The translations under genes and the position numbers were made by a program. Shown one piece after another: positions 1 to 5,938 of a stretch of 7,802 nucleotides of DNA. The notes beneath the pieces are model-generated. The model made no database searches, was not told the DNA's origin, and was given only the letters and a program-made list of their open reading frames with translations. Source of the stretch: an uncultured Bacteroidales bacterium (GTDB lineage Bacteria > Bacteroidota > Bacteroidia > Bacteroidales > Bacteroidaceae). Position 1 is the stretch's first letter. Each line of letters opens with the position of its first letter. The DNA lies in NCBI GenBank assembly GCA_937901185.1, contig CALCHR010000147.1:1-7802 (forward strand), read 5' to 3'.

Positions 1-790
1 ACATATGCTTAGAAGTTTTAAAGGCATCTGGTGTGCGGGAATTATGCACTTCACAGCGATATGCACTAGAAATATTTACAGGCTTACCAAAATGATCTCT
101 AATTTTCTGTAAAAAGTTGACTAAATCAACATCAATAACAGTCTCTTTGCAGCAATTAGTACCATTACAATCAAACTCTGTTGACTTAAAGTTTTTCGCA
201 AGCTGTACTGCTCTGCCCTTTGTGCAGCGGTAGTAGCCATCTACTGGCTTAGTCTCATCTCTGACAGGAGTTGAGACCTGAGCTTTGCCCAATCTCTTAT
301 TGACTTCCGCAGCAATATCCTTAAAGCGAGGCTCTAAGTACGGACCTGGACAGCAAGTATTGGCAAACCAATTATGCATGGTTAGATTACCGTTTTTATC
401 GCCAGTAAAGTTAATCTCTTTGATATTGTTTCGTCTACAAATATCTTCACAAAGATTTAGCAACGCTGCATATGCCTTATCACTTACAGTCCAATTTGGT
501 GCACCGCTATTATTTGCGACCTCAATAGTAATAGCTTGTCTATCATTCGCGCTACTAGATGATGTCCATGCGGCATCACATTCATTTACGTACAAGCCAA
601 TACGGCCGTCTGAGCCAATACCATAGTTTGAAGAAGCTTTGCGAGATGTTGGTGCAAAAATAGCTCCACAGGTTTCAATAGAGCAGTTACCCGCCATGTG
701 ATGAATTGTTATTTTTTTATTGACCTTATTAGTCATTTTAGTACAATTTGGCGACAGCCTAGTATAAACAACCAGAGATGAATTACTCAT
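1..790 (-). CDS. Endolysin: N-acetylmuramoyl-L-alanine amidase (Amidase_2) plus M15-type peptidase, 3' end outside window
   Basis: Phage lysis enzyme predicted to cut peptidoglycan at the MurNAc-L-Ala bond and, through a second domain, within the stem peptide or cross-bridge. The 263 visible residues start at ATG 790, with GAGGAG seven bases upstream. Residues ~25-165 form an Amidase_2 (T7 lysozyme-like) domain: H30 in ITIHH, H139 in MHNWF and C147 in the CCPGP motif fit the three zinc ligands, with the usual H-to-C spacing of eight. After a linker (~168-187), residues ~195-263 match the Peptidase_M15_3 pattern: an EF-x-C segment, LVNFLQKIRDHFGKP, SSAYR, then SKH, whose H262 would be the first zinc ligand before the sequence leaves the window. 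There is no signal peptide, so export would need a holin, none of which is visible here. The gene stands alone behind a terminator, separate from the upstream block. Domain identity is strong; bond specificity of the M15 part is inferred. Confidence 0.93.
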   Translation of the reverse strand, partial: MSNSSLVVYTRLSPNCTKMTNKVNKKITIHHMAGNCSIETCGAIFAPTSRKASSNYGIGSDGRIGLYVNECDAAWTSSSSANDRQAITIEVANNSGAPNWTVSDKAYAALLNLCEDICRRNNIKEINFTGDKNGNLTMHNWFANTCCPGPYLEPRFKDIAAEVNKRLGKAQVSTPVRDETKPVDGYYRCTKGRAVQLAKNFKSTEFDCNGTNCCKETVIDVDLVNFLQKIRDHFGKPVNISSAYRCEVHNSRTPDAFKTSKHM

Positions 791-848
791 ATTAACACTC
801 CTCAGTTTTAGTATCATATAGCATAGCGCTATACAGATAATTTAGCAA
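791..848 (-). promoter_or_regulatory. Candidate endolysin promoter and leader
   Basis: The upstream gene ends in a strong terminator, so the endolysin gene probably has its own promoter in this short gap. Reading on the minus strand, TTGCTA (843-848) and TATGCT (820-825) are separated by 17 bases, each matching four of six consensus positions. An alternative -10, TATGAT (813-818), lies closer to the gene. A perfect 10-base palindrome, ATAGCGCTAT (823-832), sits between and across these elements and could be an operator. The GAGGAG ribosome binding site lies at the gene-proximal end. The exact promoter is uncertain. Confidence 0.35.
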
Positions 849-882
849 AATAAAAATGGCGATGTGAATTACACATCGCCAT
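847..882 (-). terminator. Rho-independent terminator with the stop codon of the upstream gene in its loop
   Basis: Positions 856-866 and 872-882 form a perfect 11-bp stem (ATGGCGATGTG with its complement) closed by a 5-base loop. On the minus strand it is followed by a T-rich run (TTTTTATTTT). The TAA stop of the DUF1653 gene (871-869) lies in the loop. The structure ends transcription of the block running from 3705 down to 869, before the endolysin gene. Confidence 0.88.
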
Positions 883-1141
883 AATACTTTTCAAAACGAA
901 ATTTTTGTTTTATTTGCGGATACTTAGTTACATCTACTTTTTCACAAAACATTGCCAACGGCCTTGCATACATACCGAAAGGCATATAGAGTGCTTGATA
1001 AATCACCAAAGGTTCGTCAGTTTCAGTGTGATTAGCTATAGTAATAATCTTGTACAAATACTTGTTCTGGGCAAGTTCTGCGTCCGTGCACGTCTCACGT
1101 TTAAAATGCTTTACAATATCACCTTGGCACATAAAAGTCAT
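869..1141 (-). CDS. DUF1653 domain protein
   Basis: A 90-aa protein recognised as DUF1653-like: GDIVKHFKRET near residue 7, YLYKIITIANHTET near 29-42, LVIYQALY near 45-52, then YARPLAMF and a C-terminal KYPQIKQKFRFEKY. The family is a small beta-rich domain found in bacteria and many phages of Bacillota; its biochemical role is unknown. The start overlaps the stop of the preceding gene as ATGA, a translational-coupling arrangement. The stop lies inside the loop of the terminator that follows. It is the last gene of its transcription block. Length is in the range of phage versions. Confidence 0.85.
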   Translation of the reverse strand: MTFMCQGDIVKHFKRETCTDAELAQNKYLYKIITIANHTETDEPLVIYQALYMPFGMYARPLAMFCEKVDVTKYPQIKQKFRFEKYYGDV

Positions 1142-1455
1142 TCTACAGCCCTCATAGAGTCTGTGGTAGCAGCCAAAGATGCAACGCTACTATCAAGCTT
1201 ACACTCTAATGATGTACAACAGCTATCACTTCCATAAATAAAAGTACGAGTCTGATTGACACTCAAAAAATGCGGACATTTCAAGTCCAAGTCAAAAGGC
1301 TTGCAACTTACTGCTAACGCTTGCTGAAAAGCCTTTTCATAGTCTGCTTTTAGCGCACAAACAGCACTATGCTGACAAACACTACAACGATTATAAGGTG
1401 TATCACTAAAGACACCACTATAACCTGAAAAGTTATTACAACTATTTGCTATCAT
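1138..1455 (-). CDS. Small Cys-rich protein, putative zinc binding
   Basis: A 105-aa protein of unknown function. The N-terminal half has C24-x2-C27 (CSVC), then C33 in HSAVCALKADYEKAF, and later C51 and C60 in SCKPF and KCPHF. This layout (CxxC, a VC-x-K segment, a helical stretch, then KC-x-F) recurs in small phage proteins of Bacillota and suggests one zinc-binding unit. A second Cys cluster (CCTSLEC, ~79-85) follows. The C-terminal tail is Ser/Ala rich and looks disordered. It starts one base after the stop of the membrane-protein gene; its GGAG ribosome binding site lies inside that gene, with a rather long spacing of 11 bases. Its end overlaps the DUF1653 gene by four bases. Confidence 0.75.
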   Translation of the reverse strand: MIANSCNNFSGYSGVFSDTPYNRCSVCQHSAVCALKADYEKAFQQALAVSCKPFDLDLKCPHFLSVNQTRTFIYGSDSCCTSLECKLDSSVASLAATTDSMRAVE

Positions 1456-1456
1456 A

Positions 1457-2224
1457 TTAAAATCGTCTCCTAAAAGAGTCTTCGAGCCAGTGATTATCTA
1501 TGTATACAAAACCAAAAACGAGAAAACCGGTCAAAAGTATCCAGCCAACCCAAAACAATACTAGCTCTCCACCTGAAGTATAATACTTATGTGTCTCTGC
1601 TATTGACATCCCTCTGTGAAAAGAAGCGTCATTAATGGTATTATTTGACAAGTTAGCATACAGAGTGCCGGTACTTTCGATAGGAGCACCATAGTATTTA
1701 TAACGAATTTTACTAGATTCCTTAATTGTCTCTATATGTACGCTACCTGGAAACTTGATAGTACCGTACGCAAACTCTACATCCAAAAATGAAATTTTAG
1801 TAGAAGTCTTGCTCCAGCTATCGATTTTATCCCAAGTCCAGTACTCCTCTTCCTCGGTATAGGTCTGGGTATCACCATTAGGAAGTGTTCTGGTTTTTGT
1901 TACAGTACGCGTGTGCTTTGTATATCGCTCTTTTACTTTTTCTACGTAAGAATACTCTCCACCAATTTCCTCGTACGTGACAGGGTCCAGGCACCTCAGA
2001 GTACCATATACAAAAGCGTTTCCAATGTTGGTACTCATTCCGTATTCAAACATATCTGGATTATTGTCGATCTGCAGTGCCAGATTATACTCTTGGTGTT
2101 TTAGCATTACAGAGTCTTCTATGGACCCATGAATTAGAAGACCAAATACAACCATAACAGCGATAATAGCAATGCTTATCAATATTTCTCGTTTTGAAAT
2201 AGAGAAATCTCCAAAATCCAGCAT
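1457..2224 (-). CDS. Two-TM membrane protein, LemA-adjacent, GIDE/TMEM43-like ectodomain (tentative)
   Basis: A 255-aa integral membrane protein. TM1 spans ~14-31 after K11-R12, and TM2 spans ~221-242, followed by a C-terminal RRR. Positive charges at both ends predict cytoplasmic termini and an external domain of about 185 residues (33-218), predicted mostly beta. That domain contains NAFVYGTL, an EYSYVEKVKERY segment, a charged Thr-rich loop, YWTWDKIDSW, and FLDVEFAYGTI. The order (GTL strand, Y-x-Y-x-V, a W, then SF-x-x-x-F) resembles the GIDE fold seen in TMEM43 and MULAN relatives. This is a pattern resemblance judged by eye, not an alignment. It starts 11 bases after LemA with a GAGGT site, so the two are probably co-translated. 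Function unknown; an envelope role with LemA is inferred. There is no RING domain. Confidence 0.75.
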   Translation of the reverse strand: MLDFGDFSISKREILISIAIIAVMVVFGLLIHGSIEDSVMLKHQEYNLALQIDNNPDMFEYGMSTNIGNAFVYGTLRCLDPVTYEEIGGEYSYVEKVKERYTKHTRTVTKTRTLPNGDTQTYTEEEEYWTWDKIDSWSKTSTKISFLDVEFAYGTIKFPGSVHIETIKESSKIRYKYYGAPIESTGTLYANLSNNTINDASFHRGMSIAETHKYYTSGGELVLFWVGWILLTGFLVFGFVYIDNHWLEDSFRRRF

Positions 2225-2235
2225 ACATTTACCTC

Positions 2236-2784
2236 TTAATCAAACAAATTCGTGGGCGCGTCAGAGCTAACATCATAAGTCAGCTTGTTAAAAGTCTGAA
2301 CCTCGTAACCAAGCATATCCAAAATACCGCGATTCGGGAACTTCTTGACATAGCTGTTGTATTTAGATACCCAAGTATTATAGTTTGTACGAGTATTAGC
2401 AATCAAATTTTCGGTGGTTGCCAGTTCTGTCATAAGCTGCTTATAATTTTCATTGCTCTTCAGTTCAGGATACTGTTCAGCGACAACGTTTACACTAGTC
2501 ATGACCTCAGCAGCTACTTCATCATTACCTGCGCCGCGAGCTTCGATAACCGCCATCAAAGTATTGTACTCATGCTCATCATATGCCTTAACACAGTCAA
2601 CTAGGTTAGGGATAAGGTCAGCTCGGCGCTTTTCCTGAATCTTAATTTCAGACTGTGCGGTAGTAATCTGCTCTTCCAGGCCGATTGCTTTATTCTGTAC
2701 ACCCTGAAAAGCAAAAATAAACACCAGTACCAGTGCAGCAATAACTGCCAAGATAATTAAACACAACTTCCAAGAAAATTTCAT
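2236..2784 (-). CDS. lemA: LemA family protein
   Basis: A 182-aa membrane-anchored protein of the LemA family, near the usual length of about 180-190. One N-terminal TM helix (~7-26) follows a short cytoplasmic tail (MKFSWK), placing the rest outside the membrane. The family hallmarks are present: the long helix with RRADLIPNLVDCVKAY and HE (from ~53), E-NYKQLMTELATTEN (~111-125), and the C-terminal YN-x-x-V-x-x-YN-x-x-V-x-x-FP motif followed by MLGY. LemA proteins form a helical bundle; their cellular function remains unclear. Here it lies between a Thg1 gene (12-base gap) and a membrane partner gene (11-base gap), all on one transcript. AAGGAGAG lies six bases before ATG 2784. Phage carriage suggests an envelope-directed accessory role, which is inference. 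Confidence 0.93.
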   Translation of the reverse strand: MKFSWKLCLIILAVIAALVLVFIFAFQGVQNKAIGLEEQITTAQSEIKIQEKRRADLIPNLVDCVKAYDEHEYNTLMAVIEARGAGNDEVAAEVMTSVNVVAEQYPELKSNENYKQLMTELATTENLIANTRTNYNTWVSKYNSYVKKFPNRGILDMLGYEVQTFNKLTYDVSSDAPTNLFD

Positions 2785-2796
2785 TATATTCTCTCC

Positions 2797-3705
2797 TTAA
2801 TTAATTGTAATAATAGGCTTACTACACGGACAATCACAGTGTGTAATCAGCTTATCGATGTAGTCCCTGCCCTCAGACTTAAAAATAGGAATTTCTAAAT
2901 CGATATACCAATGAGGGCGTTCTGAGGAACCTGTTGTCACAGTACCGTCTTCGTTCTCTGTAGCAAAAGTGCAGGTCGTATTAGACTTTACACAGCAGCT
3001 ACCACGCTTCTTATGTGTCTCAAAGTTATTCCAGTTGATGTCTTTTTCTGTCAACAACATGTCTTGAATCTTATTGCAAGACTTGCCGTGCAATTCACGG
3101 TGACTGAAGCTAGCTTGACCAACCATCTGAATAGAATTTCTGGTGGCATCAAGTTGCCGCCAATAAACCAGATTTGCTACTTCTTCTTTTGGAATATTGA
3201 AGACTCTGGCGTCAAACATCGCTCCCTTTGTGAGGGCATTAACATAGGTATTATACAACTTCAGGAGTTGCTCGTCCTTACCTTCATTCAAATATGCAAT
3301 AGGGGCAATGTCGTGTTCCTTTGCCCACAAATGTACTCTCGCAGAGAAAGCTTTATTAAAACGCATCGTCGCCATTGAGGCAGCGATAGAGCACATCTTC
3401 TGGACTTCGTAGTCAAACCAGGCGGAACTATTTAAATTCTTATAGTCTACCAAGATAAGTGTAATCTCGTCTGACTGGTGGTATCCAAGGACGCATCCTT
3501 GGATATTTTCGCAAAGATATTGCATAGTATCTTGCATTGCAGCGATCAACACATCATCAAAAGGCTTTTGAAAGCCTCTAGTAAAAGTATGGAAGGCTTT
3601 ACCATCAAGTCGAATTGCCACTGGCATCCTACGCACCAGCCTGGTTTTCGGTCCTTGCTCGTAAAACTCTTTCATGCGTTTACCGAGATCATCATGTACA
3701 GGCAT
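2797..3705 (-). CDS. thg1: tRNA(His) guanylyltransferase (Thg1-like) protein
   Basis: A 302-aa Thg1/Thg1-like 3'-to-5' polymerase. The family adds nucleotides to the 5' end of tRNA: G(-1) on tRNA-His, or template-directed repair of truncated tRNA 5' ends, using a palm fold like that of ordinary polymerases. The visible active-site motifs are intact: RLDGKAFH with D34, and GYHQSDEITLIL with D79 and E80, the two-metal carboxylates. The following regions (AFSARVHLWA; GAMFDARVFNIP; LVYWRQLDATRNSIQMVGQASF; ELHGKS) match bacterial and phage members. The tail is Cys-rich (GSCCVKSNTTC; CDCPC at ~290-294). Start ATG 3705 has GAGGAGG eight bases upstream. It heads the block that continues with LemA. 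Whether it adds G(-1) or repairs tRNAs for the phage is not decidable here. Confidence 0.95.
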   Translation of the reverse strand: MPVHDDLGKRMKEFYEQGPKTRLVRRMPVAIRLDGKAFHTFTRGFQKPFDDVLIAAMQDTMQYLCENIQGCVLGYHQSDEITLILVDYKNLNSSAWFDYEVQKMCSIAASMATMRFNKAFSARVHLWAKEHDIAPIAYLNEGKDEQLLKLYNTYVNALTKGAMFDARVFNIPKEEVANLVYWRQLDATRNSIQMVGQASFSHRELHGKSCNKIQDMLLTEKDINWNNFETHKKRGSCCVKSNTTCTFATENEDGTVTTGSSERPHWYIDLEIPIFKSEGRDYIDKLITHCDCPCSKPIITIN

Positions 3706-3765
3706 GATTGAAACCTCCTCAAAGTTATTATAAAATATAATACAATATAATTAGTTAGATTTAAA
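3706..3765 (-). promoter_or_regulatory. Candidate promoter of the Thg1-LemA block
   Basis: This AT-rich gap of about 55 bases holds TATTAT (3737-3742) preceded directly by TATTG, the same 11-mer save one base as that ahead of the 157-aa gene. TTTAAA (3760-3765), overlapping the upstream stop codon, lies 17 bases further upstream as a possible -35. The start site would fall about 25 bases before ATG 3705, leaving room for the GAGGAGG site (3713-3719). A second -10-like TATAAT (3727-3732) would leave a very short leader. No terminator is visible between the two genes, so read-through is also possible. Confidence 0.5.
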
Positions 3766-4039
3766 GTAATCCAGAGTAATACTGTGACCAAAGGTCGTCA
3801 AAATAACTATCATCTTCATAATGGCAATCTTTACACGCGGTTAGCCAATTTGATGCCTCGTCGCAGTATTGTGTGTGCCGGCGCATAGTCTTAACAGGCC
3901 AGCGAAAGAATCGACCGCAGCATGGGCAATAACCAAGTAGCCACTTAAAGAATCCGACACGCTGTCTATACCTGCGCGCAGCAGCTCTATACTCTTTATT
4001 ACACTTTTTGCATTCTCGCTTAATGCTACTTAATCCCAT
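3761..4039 (-). CDS. Small Cys/His zinc-binding protein, weakly HNH-like
   Basis: A 92-aa basic protein with two Cys pairs near the start (C10-x2-C13, and C38-x2-C41 followed by G42) and a conserved-looking centre: RRHTQYCDEASNW, then C69-x2-C72-H73 and a YYSGLL end. Relatives with RR-x-T-x-Y, SNW-x-T and a W-x-x-YY-x-G end occur widely in phages as hypothetical proteins. The arrangement H55, N64, CxxC-H73 recalls HNH nucleases, but the H-to-N distance of nine is shorter than usual, so nuclease activity is only a possibility. It overlaps the end of the 340-aa gene by ten bases, with AGAGG ahead of its ATG, and is the last gene of its block. Confidence 0.78.
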   Translation of the reverse strand: MGLSSIKRECKKCNKEYRAAARRYRQRVGFFKWLLGYCPCCGRFFRWPVKTMRRHTQYCDEASNWLTACKDCHYEDDSYFDDLWSQYYSGLL

Positions 4040-5052
4040 ACCTTAAAACCTCTGTCTGTAATCCACTTACGAATCTCGTCTGGGAGTGTATAGGAATCTT
4101 TGCTAAGCGAAACACCAACATTTAATCCTACGCAAGATGCAGACCATTTTTCAGCATCAGGCTTAAATATACTTCTTAAGTGTCGCTCGAGGACTTCTTC
4201 ATCAGAAATATCCAGCTCAACTACTGGCCCACAATCAGTTCTAGCTGGAGTTGTATCGTCCCAGTACAAGCCCCACTTATTCAAGTAGTCGCTCTTAGTC
4301 TTATATTCCTCATTATAAGAAGGCTGCCAATACTGTGCGATAGGCTTTTCAAGCTTTCTATAACCAATAACGTCCCTAGCATATTTGTAAAAGCAATTCT
4401 CGCTGTATACTGGCTCATACCACCTATAGTATGTACCAAAGAAAACATGGCCCTCTGTCAAAGTTTTATATAAGTGCCCCGGTTCACGCTTCTTAGTCTT
4501 GCCCTTCTTCATAGCAGCTCGTTGTTCTTCATCTTGTAAAAACTGTTGATAACTAGGCATAGCCTCGTTAAGCATGCCAACGCCACCTTTACAACGAGCA
4601 AAACTCATAGTAGATTGACAAACACCCTTTACAAAATCATTGTATCTAAGAATCTCAAGCAAATAGTCTGAATTAATACCAACAATAAAAGACTTGCCAT
4701 CTTTTGAGATTTTGCAGTTCCAAAAGCTCAGCTTGCCGCCTTGGCTTGACCCGTCAGCACTCTCGAGTAACTCAAGAACAAAGCCTTCGTTTTTAAACCT
4801 ATGCTGAACACCTTCATGTTCAATCTGCTGCTCATAGCGTCTAGTAGTGGTATCATACTTACCGATATATTCAGTCCACTTAGCCCAGCCTAAAGCATTT
4901 TGCAGCATTGCTTCATTATCCGGATCAACAACATAACCCTGATATTCGCCAGTTAAGATGTGTCCGCCATTTTTATAGTCCCAAGTAGAGCATTCCTTTG
5001 ATACAATAATTATATCTCCCGGTACTTTCCATCCTTTATAAGTCGTTGACAT
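4030..5052 (-). CDS. Hypothetical phage protein, 340 aa
   Basis: Not assigned to a named family. It is soluble, with no signal or TM segment, and rich in Trp and Tyr. It opens with MSTTYKGWKVPGDIIIVSKE, has a beta-rich first half (residues ~80-150, including GGKLSFWNCKISKDGKSFIVG), then a helical, basic stretch (EEQRAAMKKGKTKKREPG, ~173-190). A GHLYKTLTEGHVFFGTYYRWYEP segment (~192-214) follows; it resembles a motif of large-phage hypothetical proteins in which a basic linker precedes GH-x-Y-x-T...FG-x-x-Y. The last third is acidic with ELDISDEEVLERHLRSIF. AAAAGGAGG lies ten bases before ATG 5052, well inside the upstream gene, giving a 43-base overlap. Function unknown; it sits between two small accessory genes and may work with them. 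Confidence 0.85.
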   Translation of the reverse strand: MSTTYKGWKVPGDIIIVSKECSTWDYKNGGHILTGEYQGYVVDPDNEAMLQNALGWAKWTEYIGKYDTTTRRYEQQIEHEGVQHRFKNEGFVLELLESADGSSQGGKLSFWNCKISKDGKSFIVGINSDYLLEILRYNDFVKGVCQSTMSFARCKGGVGMLNEAMPSYQQFLQDEEQRAAMKKGKTKKREPGHLYKTLTEGHVFFGTYYRWYEPVYSENCFYKYARDVIGYRKLEKPIAQYWQPSYNEEYKTKSDYLNKWGLYWDDTTPARTDCGPVVELDISDEEVLERHLRSIFKPDAEKWSASCVGLNVGVSLSKDSYTLPDEIRKWITDRGFKVWD

Positions 5053-5483
5053 TCGACGTCTGCCTCCTTTTGCATATCAGCTGCTTTTTTTAAAGCTTCT
5101 TCTTCATTTAAAAAATTTACGATACCAAAGTATCTTTGAAAATTTAAAATCATTGCTTGTGTTTCCATTTTTACAGGCACAACTTTATACTTTGTAATCC
5201 ACAGGTCTTTTGAATCAAAGCACCAATCACAAGCATCTTTACACTCTTCTGCTGTTTTACCAAGTAGGCAGCGATAAACATGATGACCATTATCTATGAC
5301 CTGGTAAATCGTATCGCCTACATCGCACATTAATGGCGCCACTCGATGCTGTATCAAGTAATTAGCTAATGCTTCAGGATCCTTTAATGTACTATTTGGA
5401 ATGTCTTTAACAATATCCGTCAATACAGCCACGCTATCAAACATACTGGGTAAATCACGATATTTAAGCTTTATAGCAAACAC
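5010..5483 (-). CDS. Hypothetical phage accessory protein, 157 aa
   Basis: Unknown function. The visible architecture fits a recurrent phage accessory family: a central GDTIYQVIDNGHHVYRC strand pair (~56-72), a Cys-containing loop (CKDACDWC), a hydrophobic strand ending in YFGIVNFLNEEEALKKAA (~118-135), and a charged helical tail. In relatives the last part usually reads FG-x-x-VFLT-x-EEAE. The predicted start is GTG 5483, because the frame has no upstream ATG and the next internal ATG (M14) has no ribosome binding site. AAAAGG before the GTG is only four to five bases away, so initiation may be weak. It is the first gene after the terminator and putative promoter, and its end overlaps the 340-aa gene. 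Confidence 0.8.
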   Translation of the reverse strand: MFAIKLKYRDLPSMFDSVAVLTDIVKDIPNSTLKDPEALANYLIQHRVAPLMCDVGDTIYQVIDNGHHVYRCLLGKTAEECKDACDWCFDSKDLWITKYKVVPVKMETQAMILNFQRYFGIVNFLNEEEALKKAADMQKEADVECQRLIKDGKYREI

Positions 5484-5499
5484 ACCCTTTTAAAATCTT

Positions 5500-5534
5500 A
5501 TATAAAATTATACAATATTTAATTTCTATATAAA
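5500..5534 (-). promoter_or_regulatory. Candidate promoter of the 157-aa/340-aa/92-aa block
   Basis: Just after the terminator, the minus strand carries a perfect -10 TATAAT (5507-5512) immediately preceded by TATTG. TTTATA (5529-5534) lies 16 bases upstream as a weak -35 (four of six). The 11-mer TATTGTATAAT is repeated with one change ahead of the Thg1 gene. The predicted start site is about 17 bases before GTG 5483. Placement between a terminator and the next gene supports a promoter. Confidence 0.55.
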
Positions 5535-5565
5535 ATAAAAAGATGTACAAAAATGTACATCTTTT
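5533..5565 (-). terminator. Hairpin terminator after the coiled-coil zinc-ribbon gene
   Basis: A perfect 12-bp inverted repeat (5538-5549 with 5554-5565, arms AAAAGATGTACA and TGTACATCTTTT) with a 4-base loop begins within the stop codon of the preceding gene. On the minus strand it continues into a TATTTTA tract. The stem is AT-rich (four G:C pairs), so it may be less efficient than the one at 847-882. The A/T flanks could let it act on either strand. It separates the 7802-5564 block from the next. Confidence 0.75.
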
Positions 5566-5938
5566 ACTTATATTTAATAGCCTGACCGCAGGCAGGGCAC
5601 CAGGTTGGTGCGTCTTCATAGATATATACAGCATCCGTATCTGTCACCAGCTCTTTACACGCAGGACAAATCAGAATATTTTTATGTTCTGTAGATTCTA
5701 TAGCTAGCATTGGGATTTGCTTAGTAAGTGCCGCGATAGCTAGCTCATTTCGTCTAATCTCTTGCTCTTGTTTTTTAATTCTTGCTGGTACATTTGCAGG
5801 TGGATTTGATAGTAAACCATGATTTCGCTTCTCAAGCAGAGCCAGTGCTTCTTCGTTAGTCATAAGCAGCTGAGCTTCCCGTTCGACTGTGTGCTTTTCT
5901 GCTTGTAGCTTACCAACTTTACTTTCACGAGTTCTCAT
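5564..5938 (-). CDS. Coiled-coil protein with C-terminal zinc ribbon
   Basis: A 124-aa protein. Residues ~1-80 are strongly helical and charged (ESKVGKLQAEKHTVEREAQ; RIKKQEQEIRRNELAIAALTKQI), predicting a coiled coil interrupted by a Pro-rich LLSNPPANVPA turn. The C-terminus holds two Cys pairs, CPAC (~90) and CPACG (~115), with AVYIYEDAPTW between them: a classic zinc ribbon. The start is placed at ATG 5938 because GGAGG lies six bases upstream. The longer frame opening at 5998 has no such site, and its extra residues lie wholly inside the upstream gene. It overlaps that gene by 14 bases and is followed at once by a terminator. Function unknown; nucleic acid or protein binding is plausible. 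Confidence 0.8.
   Translation of the reverse strand: MRTRESKVGKLQAEKHTVEREAQLLMTNEEALALLEKRNHGLLSNPPANVPARIKKQEQEIRRNELAIAALTKQIPMLAIESTEHKNILICPACKELVTDTDAVYIYEDAPTWCPACGQAIKYK

Noticed and set aside
285..626. Plus-strand open frame of 113 codons
   Set aside because: It lies wholly antisense to the amidase domain, which has intact catalytic motifs, and has no ribosome binding site or recognisable protein features.
905..1237. Plus-strand open frame of 110 codons
   Set aside because: Antisense to the DUF1653 gene and the end of the Cys-rich gene, both recognisable; no supporting site or motif.
3013..3378. Plus-strand open frame of 121 codons
   Set aside because: Antisense to conserved Thg1 sequence; the long frame follows from the codon composition of the real gene.
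5703..5748. Two copies of TAGCTAGC close together
   Set aside because: Both are inside a coding region encoding Ala/Ile/Leu-type codons, are short, and are probably chance.
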